NCBI GenBank assembly: GCA_016720825.1
Contig: JADKJV010000001.1
Location: 186,001-250,000 of the forward strand
Direction of reading: 5' to 3'
DNA: 64,000 nucleotides
DNA from: Chitinophagaceae bacterium
GTDB lineage: Bacteria > Bacteroidota > Bacteroidia > Chitinophagales > Chitinophagaceae
The translations under genes were made by a program, and so were the position numbers. Positions 17,974-27,464 of the stretch are shown piece after piece. Position 1 is the stretch's first letter. Each line of letters starts with the position of its first letter. The notes beneath the pieces are model-generated. The model ran no database searches and was not told the DNA's origin. It was given only the letters and a program-made list of their open reading frames with translations.

Positions 17974-19140
17974 ATGCTGCAGATGAAATGTTTGAGATGG
18001 CTTCCCTTCCTCCTGTTGCTGCTGGTATTCAACCAGCTTCCTGCCCAAACTAATTTATTACTGAACGGGAATTTTGAAGACATCAACACCTGCACCGAAT
18101 ACCAGGCTGAATGCGGTGTGGAAGGCTGGTTTTACCTGAAAGAAGTGAAGGCGCAGATGTTGTCGCATGAAGGTGACTCCGGTTTACTCGGCAATAATTC
18201 CTACGGCATTTATTCCAACTGGGGCGGTTATACCGGATTTGTTCCCATGATAGGAACCATCATCCCCTGCCGGATGCAGGCCGGTAAACAATACACTTTC
18301 CGCGGATGGATTAAAGCGAGTCTTCACCCCAAACTGTTACTGAAACCAGGCATCGCACTCGGACCGCGTTTTTATGTGCCTAACCGGAAGTTCATTACTG
18401 ACCTGCGGGTTGACAGTATGGAAAACCTCACAGCAACTAAAGTCCCCGAATTTTACCAGTTTGAATATCATTTTACTGCAAAAGGAAATGAGAAGTACCT
18501 CACATTCGGCACACTCATCCACACAGATACTTCCGGCGCTAAAAAAGCTTTCTTCGGATCAACCGTGGTGATGGTTGAGCTCGATCATTTTGAACTGGTA
18601 CCCGATGATCCCACTGAAATATTGTGCGACCGTTATTTGCTGAACAAGGAACTGATTTACCGGTATGACTCCAGGCATAAAGAAATGGACTATGCATTAT
18701 TTGGCCGGGGTGATCTTGAAATAAATTTCCCGGGAGCGGATACGTTATATTTTACAAGGAAGAAAATCATCCCGCCCCCGCCCAAAACTGATACACTGAA
18801 ATTATCGGATGTATTGTTTGATTTCAACAAAGCGGTGCTGAAACCGGATGCGCTGAAAATGCTGGACAAATATTTTGCTGATCATAACAGTGCAGGGACC
18901 ATTGACAGTATTTATGTAGAAGGACATACCGACTCTGTCGGTTCCGATACGCGCAATATGACATTAAGCCGTGAACGAAGCGAAAGTGTGAAACAATGGC
19001 TGGAGAAAAAACAAATCAGTCCTGTTATTAATATCCATCCTTTTGGCCGCAGCCGTCCGGTGGCAACCAATAATACACCCCAGGGCAGGGCCCTGAACCG
19101 GAGAGTGGAGCTGGTTATTTTCCGGAAATCCATAAAATGA
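17974..19140 (+). CDS. OmpA-family outer-membrane/peptidoglycan-associated protein
   Basis: The 388-residue protein has a signal peptide (WLPFLLLLLVFNQLPAQ). The ATG at 17983 (MKCLRW) is an equally good start. The N-terminal 250 residues form a beta-rich, carbohydrate-binding-like domain (NLLLNGNFEDINTC), a common lead-in of Bacteroidota OmpA proteins. A PPPP linker precedes the C-terminal OmpA domain (about residues 270-385), with YVEGHTDSVGSDTRNMTLSRERSESVKQWL and GRSRPVATNNTPQGRALNRRVEL, the peptidoglycan-binding signature. It stands alone between copA and recQ on the same strand. Confidence 0.88.
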   Translation: MLQMKCLRWLPFLLLLLVFNQLPAQTNLLLNGNFEDINTCTEYQAECGVEGWFYLKEVKAQMLSHEGDSGLLGNNSYGIYSNWGGYTGFVPMIGTIIPCRMQAGKQYTFRGWIKASLHPKLLLKPGIALGPRFYVPNRKFITDLRVDSMENLTATKVPEFYQFEYHFTAKGNEKYLTFGTLIHTDTSGAKKAFFGSTVVMVELDHFELVPDDPTEILCDRYLLNKELIYRYDSRHKEMDYALFGRGDLEINFPGADTLYFTRKKIIPPPPKTDTLKLSDVLFDFNKAVLKPDALKMLDKYFADHNSAGTIDSIYVEGHTDSVGSDTRNMTLSRERSESVKQWLEKKQISPVINIHPFGRSRPVATNNTPQGRALNRRVELVIFRKSIK

Positions 19141-19180
19141 GTCCGGCTTCGTTTCTTTGCACTGAATTTTGAAATGACAC

Positions 19181-21142
19181 ATGCAACAGCCAGTTGACAT
19201 ATTGAAAGAATACTGGGGGTTTGATTCATTCAGGCCTTTGCAGGAGGATATTATCCGTTCTGTACTGGATGGACACGACACGCTTGCCCTGTTACCAACC
19301 GGTGGTGGCAAATCCGTTTGCTACCAGGTGCCTGCACTGGCGATGGATGGGTTATGCCTTGTGATTTCACCGCTGATTGCATTGATGAAAGACCAGGTGG
19401 AAGGTTTGCGCAGCAAGAGTATCACAGCCTATGCGATTTATTCGGGCATGACGCGCCGGGAAGTAATCAATACACTCAAAGTGGCGGGCGGCAGTAACTG
19501 CAAATTCCTGTACGTTTCTCCGGAACGACTGGAAACAAATCTTTTTAAAGAATTCCTGCCCGGTTTAGGGGTGAGTTTAATCGCTGTGGACGAAGCACAT
19601 TGTATTTCGCAATGGGGTTATGATTTCAGGCCGGTGTATTTACGGATTGCGGCATTAAGGGATGAGCTGCCGGATATCCCTGTGCTTGCACTTACGGCAT
19701 CAGCCACACCGGATGTGCAGGTTGACATTATGGACCGGCTTACGGTGTCTGCCGTGGTGACTAAAACCATGCCTGTTGCAGCAGATATTTCAAAAGGTGA
19801 ATACAAGAACTGGAAAATCTTCAGGCAATCATTTGAAAGACCTAATCTTTCTTACAGTTGTTTCCGGGTTGAATCCAAAATCAATAAAATACTGGATGTC
19901 CTGAATAATGTTCCGGGATCATCTATTGTGTATTGCCGCAGCCGCAGGCGCTGCCGCGAAATGAGTGAGCTTTTGCAGCTGCATGGCATCTCCTCCAATT
20001 ATTATCATGCCGGTTTATCAAGGGAAGAAAGGGATGCGCGGCAGGAATCATGGATTAAAGATGAAACGCGGGTGATTGTCTGCACCAATGCTTTTGGTAT
20101 GGGGATTGACAAGCCTGCGGTGCGCAGTGTGATCCATGCCGATCTGCCCGATTGTGCAGAAAGTTATTACCAGGAAGCAGGACGTGCCGGCCGTGACGGG
20201 AAAAAATCATACGCCGTTTTATTATATGGTGATAAAGATTTGCAGGAGCTGAAAGAATCTGCAGACACGCGTTTTCCTGATGAAGCAGAAATAAAATCTA
20301 TCTACCAGTCACTGGCCAATTACCTGCAACTGCCTTCCGGGGAAGGAGCCGGCAGGTCATTTGATTTTGAGATCAGTGATTTCATACAGAAATTCAAACA
20401 CCCGGTGCAGACTGTATTGTATGTATTGCGTTTACTGGAACAGGAAGGCTGGATGGCATTCAATGAACAGGTATATGTGCCGGCGATGGCGGGTTTCACC
20501 ACCAATAAAGATGAGCTCTATCGTTTTGAAGCGGAGCATCCTGCACTGGAGCCAATGATTAAATCCATGCTCAGGACTTACGAAGGGATATTCGACCAGT
20601 CGGTTCCTATTATGGAAAAACAACTGGCCGGACTGATGCGGATGGATGAATCTGAAGTGAAGCTCCAGTTAACGGAACTGGCCTCTTTGCGTTTGATTGA
20701 ATACCATCCGCTGGAAGACCATCCACGGATCCTCCTGCTCAGGAACCGCGTGCGACCGGAAGAACTGAAAGTGGATATGCAGGCGGTTGCTCACCGGAAA
20801 GAGAATTACGAAAAAAGGCTTCGTTATTTTATTGAATACATCACCGACAAGCAATCCTGCCGCAGCCAGCGTTTGTCGCTTTATTTCGGGGATGAAAAAG
20901 CAGCGCCTTGTGGCCAGTGTGATAATTGCCTGGCGCAGAAAAAACTTCCGCTGAGCAAAGAAGAATTCGACATGCTTGCGCTGAAAATCACCGGGCTTGT
21001 GGCAGAACATCCGGTATCATCCAAAGACCTGCTTATCCAATTAACAGGTATCAGCAAAGAAAAAGCCTGGCAGGTGATTGAATTCCTCCAGGCTGAACAA
21101 AAAATTACGGTCAGCAGCGACGGGCTGGTAACAAAAAACTGA
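19181..21142 (+). CDS. recQ: ATP-dependent DNA helicase RecQ
   Basis: The 653-residue SF2 helicase shows motif 0 (FDSFRPLQEDII), Walker A LPTGGGKSVCYQVPA, motif II VDEAHCISQWGYDFRP, motif III LALTASATP, motif IV IVYCRSRRRC and motif VI QEAGRAGRDGK. The zinc-binding subdomain follows (SCRSQRLSLYFGDEKAAPCGQCDNC) and then a winged-helix region. The C-terminal HRDC domain seems absent, since only about 60 residues follow the zinc site; this matches the short RecQ form. The enzyme unwinds recombination and repair intermediates. It converges with the HerA-like gene, with 2 bp between stops. Confidence 0.93.
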   Translation: MQQPVDILKEYWGFDSFRPLQEDIIRSVLDGHDTLALLPTGGGKSVCYQVPALAMDGLCLVISPLIALMKDQVEGLRSKSITAYAIYSGMTRREVINTLKVAGGSNCKFLYVSPERLETNLFKEFLPGLGVSLIAVDEAHCISQWGYDFRPVYLRIAALRDELPDIPVLALTASATPDVQVDIMDRLTVSAVVTKTMPVAADISKGEYKNWKIFRQSFERPNLSYSCFRVESKINKILDVLNNVPGSSIVYCRSRRRCREMSELLQLHGISSNYYHAGLSREERDARQESWIKDETRVIVCTNAFGMGIDKPAVRSVIHADLPDCAESYYQEAGRAGRDGKKSYAVLLYGDKDLQELKESADTRFPDEAEIKSIYQSLANYLQLPSGEGAGRSFDFEISDFIQKFKHPVQTVLYVLRLLEQEGWMAFNEQVYVPAMAGFTTNKDELYRFEAEHPALEPMIKSMLRTYEGIFDQSVPIMEKQLAGLMRMDESEVKLQLTELASLRLIEYHPLEDHPRILLLRNRVRPEELKVDMQAVAHRKENYEKRLRYFIEYITDKQSCRSQRLSLYFGDEKAAPCGQCDNCLAQKKLPLSKEEFDMLALKITGLVAEHPVSSKDLLIQLTGISKEKAWQVIEFLQAEQKITVSSDGLVTKN

Positions 21143-21144
21143 TT

Positions 21145-22718
21145 TTAGAATAATGTCTTACGGCTTCTTCCCCTTCCGCCCAGTCCCAGTACACCTAATA
21201 ATGACCTTACAATAGAATTACCGGCAGTTCTTGTCATGCTCTTCACCACAGGGTTATCCAAAATACCTTTTTCCTGTTTGGTGGTTTTGGGTCTTTGTTT
21301 TTCCTCTTTCGCCTGTTCTTTGGCTTCTTCTTCTGCCCGTGTTTCTTCCGCAGATTTTTTCTCTGCATCGTTGAGCTTGTCGGTCAGGATTTCATAAGCA
21401 CTCTGGCTGTCGAAAGGTGTATTGTATTTACTGGCGAGGGAAGATTTAGCAGCAATCGCATCAATTTCCGCATCGGTCAGGATATCCATCCGGCTGCGCG
21501 GAGGCGCCATCATACAATGCGCCAGTGGTGTGGGTATCCCTTTTTCATTCAGTAAGGTTACAAAAGCTTCGCCGATACCCAGCTGGGTGATCAGGTCTTC
21601 TGTTTTATAATAATCAGATTCGGGATAGTTCTCTGCGGTTTGTTTGATGGTTTTGCGGTCGGCGGCGGTAAAGGCACGCAGGGCGTGCTGCACTTTTAAA
21701 CCAAGTTGTGCAAGTACTGAAGCCGGTACATCCATCGGGTTCTGTGTACAGAAATATATACCGATGCCTTTGGAACGGATCAGTTTGATAATTGTTTCAA
21801 TTTGCTGGAGCAGTGCATCGCTGGCTTCCTGGAAAATCAGGTGGGCTTCATCAATGAACATCACCAGCTTGGGCTTATCGAGGTCACCGGCTTCCGGGCA
21901 ACTGGCATATAATTCTGCCAGCATCTGGAGCATGAATGTGGAAAAGAGTTTGGGCCTGTCCTGCAGGTCGGTTACCCGTACAATGGAAACCATACCACGG
22001 CCATCAGCACCGATACGCATCAGGTCGTCCACTTCAAAGCTTTTCTCCCCGAAAAAAACATCAGCACCCTGCTGCTGCAGTTCAATCACTTTGCGGAGGA
22101 TGGTACCGAGTGATGAAACAGAAATATTGCCATAGTTTTTGGTGAGTTCATCTTTGCCTTCATTGCTTACATATTGCAGCACTTTGATGAAGTCTTTGAG
22201 ATCAAGCAGCGGGAGTTTATTGTCATCACAGTATTTAAAAATCATGGAAACAAAACTGCCCTGTATCATTCAGCGCCTAGGATTTTGGAAAGCAGTACCG
22301 GGCCGAATTCTGTAACGGTTGCTTTAAGCCTGGTTCCTTTCTGGTTACTGAGTGTGAGCAATTCCACGGGATAAGCCTGCGGAGCAAATGTAATTCCCAG
22401 CTGCTGGCAGCGTGCCGTCAATTTTTCATTGGCAGAACCCGCGGCTGCAATACCACTGAAATCACCTTTAATATCCATCACCACTACCGGGATGCTGGCT
22501 TCACTCAAACCTTCCGTGAGCATTTGGAGGGTTTTGGTTTTACCGGTACCAGTGGCACCGGCTACCAGCCCGTGACGGTTCATGGTTTTTAAGGGGATGA
22601 TTACATCAGTACCTGTTATCACCTGTCCATCAAGCATGGCACAACCAATCTTAAAAGATTCGCCTTTGAAAGTATAGCCGGCCTTAATGACTTCTGAAAA
22701 TTTTGCAGCATCACTCAT
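21145..22718 (-). CDS. HerA/DUF853-family ATPase (frameshifted)
   Basis: The upstream frame (22718-22266) holds the N-terminus and Walker A (HGLVAGATGTGKTKTLQ). The downstream frame (22269-21145) holds Walker B (PKLVMFIDEAHLIFQ), an RSKGIGIYFCTQNP block, and a charged coiled-coil tail ending in GLGGRGRSRK. Members of the DUF853/YjgR family are single proteins of about 500 residues, so this is one gene. The break is near 22262-22282, where the family usually has GLNDTQ; the sequence needs more than one base restored. The two frames overlap as ATGA, which could pass for translational coupling, but the second frame lacks its own N-terminal domain. These ATPases resemble HerA/FtsK motors; the cellular role is unclear. 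Confidence 0.85.
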
Positions 22719-22765
22719 AAATAAATATTGAAAAAGAAAGGTAAATAAAAATTAAATGCCGGTAG

Positions 22766-23611
22766 TTAATAGCGTAATACTTCAAGGGTCAGTTTCCATT
22801 TATTTTTTTCAAATCGCCAGATCCTGAGATAATTTTCTTTCTTGCCGTTGATCAATGTAGCACCAAATACATATCCCATATCGCCACTGGATGCAATACC
22901 TGATCCGAGTATGGTGTATCCGATTTTGTCAGGCATTTGTCTCATAATGCGGTAATAGCTGTCTGTATCCCAGGCAGGCGACTGTCCATTCCGGATCAGC
23001 AGCGCATAAAAATCATGGGCAACGGATTGCCGGTACCAGTGCATCCGGTCATAATCGCGGTACTCTTTTTGGGAGGTGGAACGAATCAGACTTTTCTCAG
23101 CATCCAGCATCTTGGAAATCGGGGAAGATTCAGGCTTGTCTCCCCATGTATTAATATAGCCTGTTAAGCAGGCAGTATCCTTTGTTTCAGGAACATCATC
23201 CGCACCAAGATCTGCCAGGAATTTCCATTGTCCTTTTTCATTTCTATGCCAAACGGTTGCGTATTGACCCCGGGCAATGATGGAATCACCGGCCCTGGCC
23301 TGGTAAGTCCACGGACCCGTGGTAAATCCAAAATCACCACTGCCGGCAATATCAGCAAACAGCGGCCACCATTGCAGTAATGCGGGTTTCTTTTCCCTTT
23401 TTGCCCAATAGGCCATGGCTTTAACGGGAACACCATCTTCAAACATCCAGCTGTTACTGTCTATATAAGCTTCAAAAGCTTCTTTGGTACTGTACTGTTT
23501 TGAATAAGCAGCAAAATTTTTTTCTGCTGCAATCAGGCTGTCTACGGGATGTTGTGCCTGCAGTTGGCCAGATACAGCAGCTAACAGCAGGATGAGTATA
23601 TTTTTTTTCAT
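22766..23611 (-). CDS. secreted protein with two NTF2-like (DUF4440/SnoaL-type) domains
   Basis: The 281-residue protein has a signal peptide (MKKNILILLLAAVSGQLQAQ). Residues about 25-140 and 165-281 look like two related NTF2-like folds, each starting with an AAEK/DAEK helix and ending with a W-K-F/L strand (QWKFLADLG; KWKLTLEVLRY). Both halves carry a GSGDxG(F/Y)xFG-like strand (AGSGDFGFTTG; ASSGDMGYVFG), which suggests internal duplication. The function is unknown; such proteins can be enzymes or carriers. It follows the GroES-like gene with one base between, so they share a transcript. Confidence 0.7.
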   Translation of the reverse strand: MKKNILILLLAAVSGQLQAQHPVDSLIAAEKNFAAYSKQYSTKEAFEAYIDSNSWMFEDGVPVKAMAYWAKREKKPALLQWWPLFADIAGSGDFGFTTGPWTYQARAGDSIIARGQYATVWHRNEKGQWKFLADLGADDVPETKDTACLTGYINTWGDKPESSPISKMLDAEKSLIRSTSQKEYRDYDRMHWYRQSVAHDFYALLIRNGQSPAWDTDSYYRIMRQMPDKIGYTILGSGIASSGDMGYVFGATLINGKKENYLRIWRFEKNKWKLTLEVLRY

Positions 23612-23612
23612 A

Positions 23613-23984
23613 TCAGAGTTCTTCTTCCCTTTCCACCATCAGCACAGCGCCCTGGGGAACGATGAAGTATTTCTCGTTTTCATACATGACTTCCGTGGCA
23701 GCGCTTAGCAGGAAAATAGCCAGGTCGCCTTCTTTGGCCTGGAGCGGGAGGTATTTCACTTTTTCCTCTTCGGTTTTCCAGGGTTCATCTTCCACGGGCA
23801 TGGGTAAAGCATATCCCGGGCCTGCTTTGATCACATAACCCTGCTGCACTTTTTCCTTTTCCTGCACGCCGGGAGGAAGGTAGAGTCCGCTGGCTGTTCT
23901 TTCATCGGGCTGGCTGGGTTTGATCAGCAGCCGGTCACCAATTACGATCAGTTTTTTAAGCCTGTTATCCTGTGTGATATGCAT
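23613..23984 (-). CDS. GroES-like co-chaperone family protein
   Basis: The 123-residue protein contains the chaperonin-10 fold: LIVIGDRLLIKPSQPDERTASGLYLPPGVQEKEKVQQGYVIKAG, with GLYLP as the mobile-loop hydrophobic patch. The C-terminal strand reads KYFIVPQGAVLMVE. Compared with the canonical GroES of about 95 residues, it has an insertion (EDEPWKTEEEKVKYLP), and no groEL lies nearby. It is therefore likely a paralogue rather than the main GroES. It heads a two-gene unit with the NTF2-like protein. Confidence 0.8.
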   Translation of the reverse strand: MHITQDNRLKKLIVIGDRLLIKPSQPDERTASGLYLPPGVQEKEKVQQGYVIKAGPGYALPMPVEDEPWKTEEEKVKYLPLQAKEGDLAIFLLSAATEVMYENEKYFIVPQGAVLMVEREEEL

Positions 23985-24116
23985 AGATTGGAATTGCGGT
24001 ACAAAAATAACCGGAAGGCCTGAAAACCCGCTGTTTTAACAAATTATTCAGTCCCAGTTCTTTCACGCGTGAAATGCTTTAACTTTATTTGATCCAAGAA
24101 TTAAAAAACTACAAAA

Positions 24117-24812
24117 ATGGAAGGTAAAAAACACAAGATTCTCCTTTGCGAAGATGATCCCAATTTAGGCAGTGTACTGAAGAATTACCTGGAACTGAAT
24201 GACTATGATGTTACACTGGAAAGGGACGGGAGACTGGGGCTGGCAGCATTCCAGCGCGAAAAATTTGAATTATGCCTGCTGGATGTGATGATGCCCAATA
24301 TGGACGGTTTTACCCTGGCGGAAGAAATCAGGGATGTGGATCCCGATATACCCCTGTTTTTCCTGAGTGCCAAAACCATGAAGGAAGATGTGATCCAGGG
24401 TTATAAACTGGGCGCTGATGATTACATCACCAAGCCCTTCGACAGTGAAGTGCTGCTGATGAAAATCAAAGCCATCCTGAAAAGGAATGAAGAAATCAAC
24501 AAGGAAACAGAGAATAAAGAATTCGACCTGTCTACTTACCACTTCAACCCCAAACTGCGCCAGCTGATTCACAAAGGCGTTACGCAAACTTTATCACCCA
24601 AAGAAAATGAGCTGCTGAAAATGCTGGCTGAGCACCTGAATGACCTTTTACCGAGGGAACAGGCGCTGAAAAAAATCTGGGGCAGTGATACATATTTCAA
24701 CGGCCGCAGCATGGACGTTTATATTGCGAAGCTGAGGAAATACCTGAAGGATGATGAAAAGATTGAGATCGTGAATATCCATGGAAATGGATTTAGACTT
24801 GTGGTGCAATAA
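24117..24812 (+). CDS. rprY: OmpR-family response regulator (RprY-like)
   Basis: The 231-residue regulator has an N-terminal receiver domain (KILLCEDDPNLGSVL acidic pocket, phospho-acceptor Asp in LCLLDVMMPNMDGF, LSAK and GADDYITKPFD with the conserved Lys). Its C-terminal winged-helix DNA-binding domain includes LSPKENELLKMLAEHLNDLLPREQALKKIWG and GRSMDVYIAKLRKYLKDD. It resembles RprY of Bacteroides. No histidine kinase is adjacent, so its partner is encoded elsewhere. The start context is A-rich and has no SD. Confidence 0.87.
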   Translation: MEGKKHKILLCEDDPNLGSVLKNYLELNDYDVTLERDGRLGLAAFQREKFELCLLDVMMPNMDGFTLAEEIRDVDPDIPLFFLSAKTMKEDVIQGYKLGADDYITKPFDSEVLLMKIKAILKRNEEINKETENKEFDLSTYHFNPKLRQLIHKGVTQTLSPKENELLKMLAEHLNDLLPREQALKKIWGSDTYFNGRSMDVYIAKLRKYLKDDEKIEIVNIHGNGFRLVVQ

Positions 24813-24820
24813 TTTTTTAC

Positions 24821-24878
24821 CACAAAGCACACTAAGAAATACACAAAGGCCACAAGGGTAATCCCTTTGTGGCCTTTG
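24821..24878. terminator. heptad-phased repeat ending in a long hairpin (bidirectional terminator)
   Basis: CAAAGGCCACAAGGG and CCCTTTGTGGCCTTTG (24844-24878) pair almost perfectly around a TAAT loop, between the convergent response regulator and ruvB genes. CACAAAG occurs at 24821 and again at 24842, exactly 21 bp (3 x 7) apart. The hairpin arm is thus part of a 7-bp-phased repeat like those at the other intergenic elements. Confidence 0.6.
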
Positions 24879-24919
24879 CTTTGCCCGCCGAAGCGAAGCG
24901 TAGGAGGGTGGTAAAATTC

Positions 24920-25948
24920 CTAACTAAAAAGACTCCCTTCCCTTCCCGGTTGTATCCTTCCTAAATGTTTATACGCCTTCTCCGTCACCTCCCTCCCCCG
25001 CGGGGTACGCATGATAAACCCCTCCTGGATCAGGAAAGGTTCATACACTTCTTCCAGTGTGCCGGCTTCTTCCCCTACTGCTGTAGCTATGGTTGATATA
25101 CCAACCGGACCACCTTTGAATTTATCAATGATGGTTAGCAGGATGCGGTTATCCATTTCATCGAGTCCGTGTTCATCCACATTCAGGGCACGGAGTGCAT
25201 GCTGGGTGATGCCGATATCAATGATGCCATCATTGAGTACTTGTGCAAAATCCCTCACTCTTCTTAATAATCCGTTGGCGATACGGGGTGTGCCACGGCT
25301 GCGGCGGCCGATCTCTCCTACTGCATCCGCAGAAATTTTTACACCAAGGATGCCGGCTGAGCGGGTGATGATCTGATTGAGAACGGCAGATTGGTAATAT
25401 TCAAGTCTTGACTTAATGGCAAACCTGGATAACAGCGGGGCGGTGAGCAAGCCGCTGCGGGTAGTAGCACCGATCAGTGTAAACGGGTTTAAGGTAAGCT
25501 GGATGCTGCGGGCATTAGGACCGGTATCAATCATGATGTCAATCCGGTAATCTTCCATCGCGGCATACAGATACTCTTCAACAACGGTACTGAGGCGGTG
25601 GATTTCATCAATAAACAGTACATCATTTTTCTCAAGACTGGTCAGTAAGCCAGCCAGGTCACCGGGCTTTTCAATAACCGGCCCGGATGTTTCCTTGATA
25701 TTCACGCCCAGTTCATGGGCTACAATACGGGAAAGGGTTGTTTTGCCCAATCCGGGAGGCCCGTGGAATAATACATGGTCGAGTGCCTCGCCCCGCATTT
25801 TGGCGGCACGGATAAAGATGCGCAGGTTTTCAATCACCTGTTCCTGTCCCGCAAACTCGCTGATCTGCGCCGGCCGGATATTATTTTCAAATTCCTGTTC
25901 GGCAGCAGATAAACCCTCGCGGGAGGTATTGAAATTGGGGTTTGGCAT
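24920..25948 (-). CDS. ruvB: Holliday junction branch migration ATPase RuvB
   Basis: The 342-residue AAA+ motor drives branch migration with RuvA. It shows FAGQEQVIENLRIFI, Walker A HGPPGLGKTTLSRI, Walker B VLFIDEIHRLS, sensor 1 IGATTRSGLL, arginine finger region LLSRF and sensor 2 RGTPRIANGLLRR. A C-terminal winged helix follows, with GGPVGISTIATAVGEEAGTLEEVYEPFLIQ and TPRGRE. Length and motif order are typical. ruvC lies about 24 kb away, and ruvA is not in the window. Confidence 0.97.
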   Translation of the reverse strand: MPNPNFNTSREGLSAAEQEFENNIRPAQISEFAGQEQVIENLRIFIRAAKMRGEALDHVLFHGPPGLGKTTLSRIVAHELGVNIKETSGPVIEKPGDLAGLLTSLEKNDVLFIDEIHRLSTVVEEYLYAAMEDYRIDIMIDTGPNARSIQLTLNPFTLIGATTRSGLLTAPLLSRFAIKSRLEYYQSAVLNQIITRSAGILGVKISADAVGEIGRRSRGTPRIANGLLRRVRDFAQVLNDGIIDIGITQHALRALNVDEHGLDEMDNRILLTIIDKFKGGPVGISTIATAVGEEAGTLEEVYEPFLIQEGFIMRTPRGREVTEKAYKHLGRIQPGREGSLFS

Positions 25949-26035
25949 GGTGTAAAATTATGTAAGGAAGCCCGAAGCGGATTATTTTTTCGGGCCGGCA
26001 GGAAAATATTTATGGCCGGGCAGGGATTTTTATAT

Positions 26036-26047
26036 TTGTATATACAA
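26036..26047. promoter_or_regulatory. palindromic operator TTGTATATACAA upstream of marR
   Basis: A perfect 12-bp palindrome. Its 5' end overlaps the TTTG of a TATATTTG -7 box (26031-26038), so a bound repressor would cover the promoter of the MarR gene that starts 23 bp downstream. The identical site, extended to 13 bp as TTTGTATATACAA, recurs at 26516-26528. Confidence 0.7.
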
Positions 26048-26069
26048 TCATTCCCCTTATCTTCGCTGC

Positions 26070-26498
26070 GTGAAATCTGCAGACAGTAAATTTTGCCAAT
26101 GCCTCTATTTTGCCAGTAATGCACTGGCCAGGAAGATAGAGAAGCTGGCGGTAAACAGCTGGAGCCGGGTGGATTTATCACCCAGCCATGGTTACCTGCT
26201 GATGATGGTGATTGAAGAACCGGGATTACAGCCGGGGCATCTGGCCAACCACCTGCAGCTGCAGCCCAGCACCATCACCCGACTGATAGAAAAACTGGAA
26301 AGCCGTAAACTGGTGATCCGCACCACGGAAGGTAAAGTGACGAATGTGTATGCCACACCCCGCGGGAAAGACATGCTGCCAAAACTGAAAGAATGCCTGC
26401 AGGATTTTTACCAGCACTATGTAAGTATCCTGGGCAAAGACGAAAGTGCCAAACTGGTACAAAATATGATCCGTGTAACAGATAAACTCGATCTCTGA
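26070..26498 (+). CDS. MarR-family transcriptional regulator
   Basis: The 142-residue protein begins with GTG at 26070. It has the winged-helix core: SPSHGYLLMMVIEEPGLQPGHLANHLQLQPSTITRLIEKLESRKLVIRTTEGKVTNVYATPRGKDML. Near the N-terminus, KFCQCLYFASNALARKIEKLA carries a C-x-C pair that could be a redox switch, as in OhrR-like regulators; this is inference. The gene is preceded by the palindromic operator overlapping its promoter, and the same palindrome precedes the next gene. I infer autorepression and control of the two oxidoreductase-like genes downstream. Confidence 0.88.
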   Translation: MKSADSKFCQCLYFASNALARKIEKLAVNSWSRVDLSPSHGYLLMMVIEEPGLQPGHLANHLQLQPSTITRLIEKLESRKLVIRTTEGKVTNVYATPRGKDMLPKLKECLQDFYQHYVSILGKDESAKLVQNMIRVTDKLDL

Positions 26499-26515
26499 TT
26501 TTTTTTATACTATCA

Positions 26516-26528
26516 TTTGTATATACAA
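26516..26528. promoter_or_regulatory. second copy of the MarR operator, TTTGTATATACAA
   Basis: Identical over 13 bp to 26035-26047 and placed 27 bp before the ATG of the NmrA-like gene. It starts in a TATCATTTG that resembles a -7 box with one extra spacer base. The repeated position points to direct regulation by the adjacent MarR protein. Confidence 0.65.
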
Positions 26529-26555
26529 GTATTATCAAACAATAAACAAACAAAC

Positions 26556-27446
26556 ATGAAGTATGTAATTACAGGCGGAGCAGGCAATATCTCAAAACCA
26601 TTAGTCCTGCAACTGCTGAAAGCCGGCCATGCGGTAACCGTTACCGGCCGCAGTGCCGAAAACCTGAAAGAACTGACAGATGCCGGAGCTACCGCTGCTG
26701 TGGGTACAGTAGAAGACCTCGCATTTCTTACAAAAATTTTTAAAGGTGCGGATGCCGTGTACACCATGGTTCCTCCCAATTGGGCAGCCGTTCAATGGAA
26801 ACAGTGGATTGGGAATGCCGGGGAAAATTATGCAGCTGCGATCCGCGCAAATGGTATCACCCATGTGGTAAACCTCAGCAGTATTGGTGCTGACCTGCCG
26901 GATGGTTGTGGTCCTGTATCCGGTTTATACAAAGTGGAGCAGGCCCTGAATGCAAGCGGTGCAGCTGTTAAACACCTTCGCCCTTCTTATTTTTTCAGCA
27001 ATTTCCTGGGAAATGCTGCCATGGTAAAACATATGAATATTATCGGCAGCAATTTTGGCGGGGATGGATTTAAATTACCGATGTCATCAACGGATGATAT
27101 TGCTGCGGTTGCTTTTGAAGAATTAACCGGGCTTTCCTTCACCGGGCATTCAGCCAGGTATCTGGTGAGTGATGAATTGGGTACATCAGAAATTGCCGGT
27201 GTACTGGGATCAGCCGTGGGAAAGCCGGAACTTCCCTGGGTTAGTTTCACGGATGAGCAGGCACATGGTGGTATGATACAGGCCGGACTGAACCCTGAAG
27301 TGGTAAAGAACTATGTGGAAATGGGAGCTGCGCTGCGCAGTGGTGTGATGCAGGCAGATTTTATCCGCAACCGTCCTGCGCAAACCGGTAAAGTAAAGTT
27401 TGCTGATTTCGCGACTGTATTCGCACAGGTATATCAAACCGTTTAA
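26556..27446 (+). CDS. NmrA-like NAD(P)-binding family protein
   Basis: The 296-residue protein starts at ATG 26556 (MKYVITGGAGNISKPLVLQLL); the frame is open 13 codons further upstream but that includes the operator. The N-terminal Rossmann motif is TGGAGNIS (GxxGxxG-like). The nucleotide-binding TGRS turn follows, and the body has VNLSSIGADLPDGCGP and HLRPSYFFSNFLGN. This matches the NmrA/azoreductase-type atypical short-chain dehydrogenase family: NAD(P)H-dependent reductases or redox sensors. It is the first gene of the presumed MarR-controlled unit, 18 bp upstream of the next gene. Confidence 0.82.
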   Translation: MKYVITGGAGNISKPLVLQLLKAGHAVTVTGRSAENLKELTDAGATAAVGTVEDLAFLTKIFKGADAVYTMVPPNWAAVQWKQWIGNAGENYAAAIRANGITHVVNLSSIGADLPDGCGPVSGLYKVEQALNASGAAVKHLRPSYFFSNFLGNAAMVKHMNIIGSNFGGDGFKLPMSSTDDIAAVAFEELTGLSFTGHSARYLVSDELGTSEIAGVLGSAVGKPELPWVSFTDEQAHGGMIQAGLNPEVVKNYVEMGAALRSGVMQADFIRNRPAQTGKVKFADFATVFAQVYQTV

Positions 27447-27464
27447 ACTAAAAAAAATACAACA

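Noticed and set aside
22266..22269. ATGA overlap suggesting two coupled genes in the DUF853 region
   Set aside because: The second frame starts in the middle of a conserved single-protein family and lacks its own N-terminal domain; a frame break explains it better.
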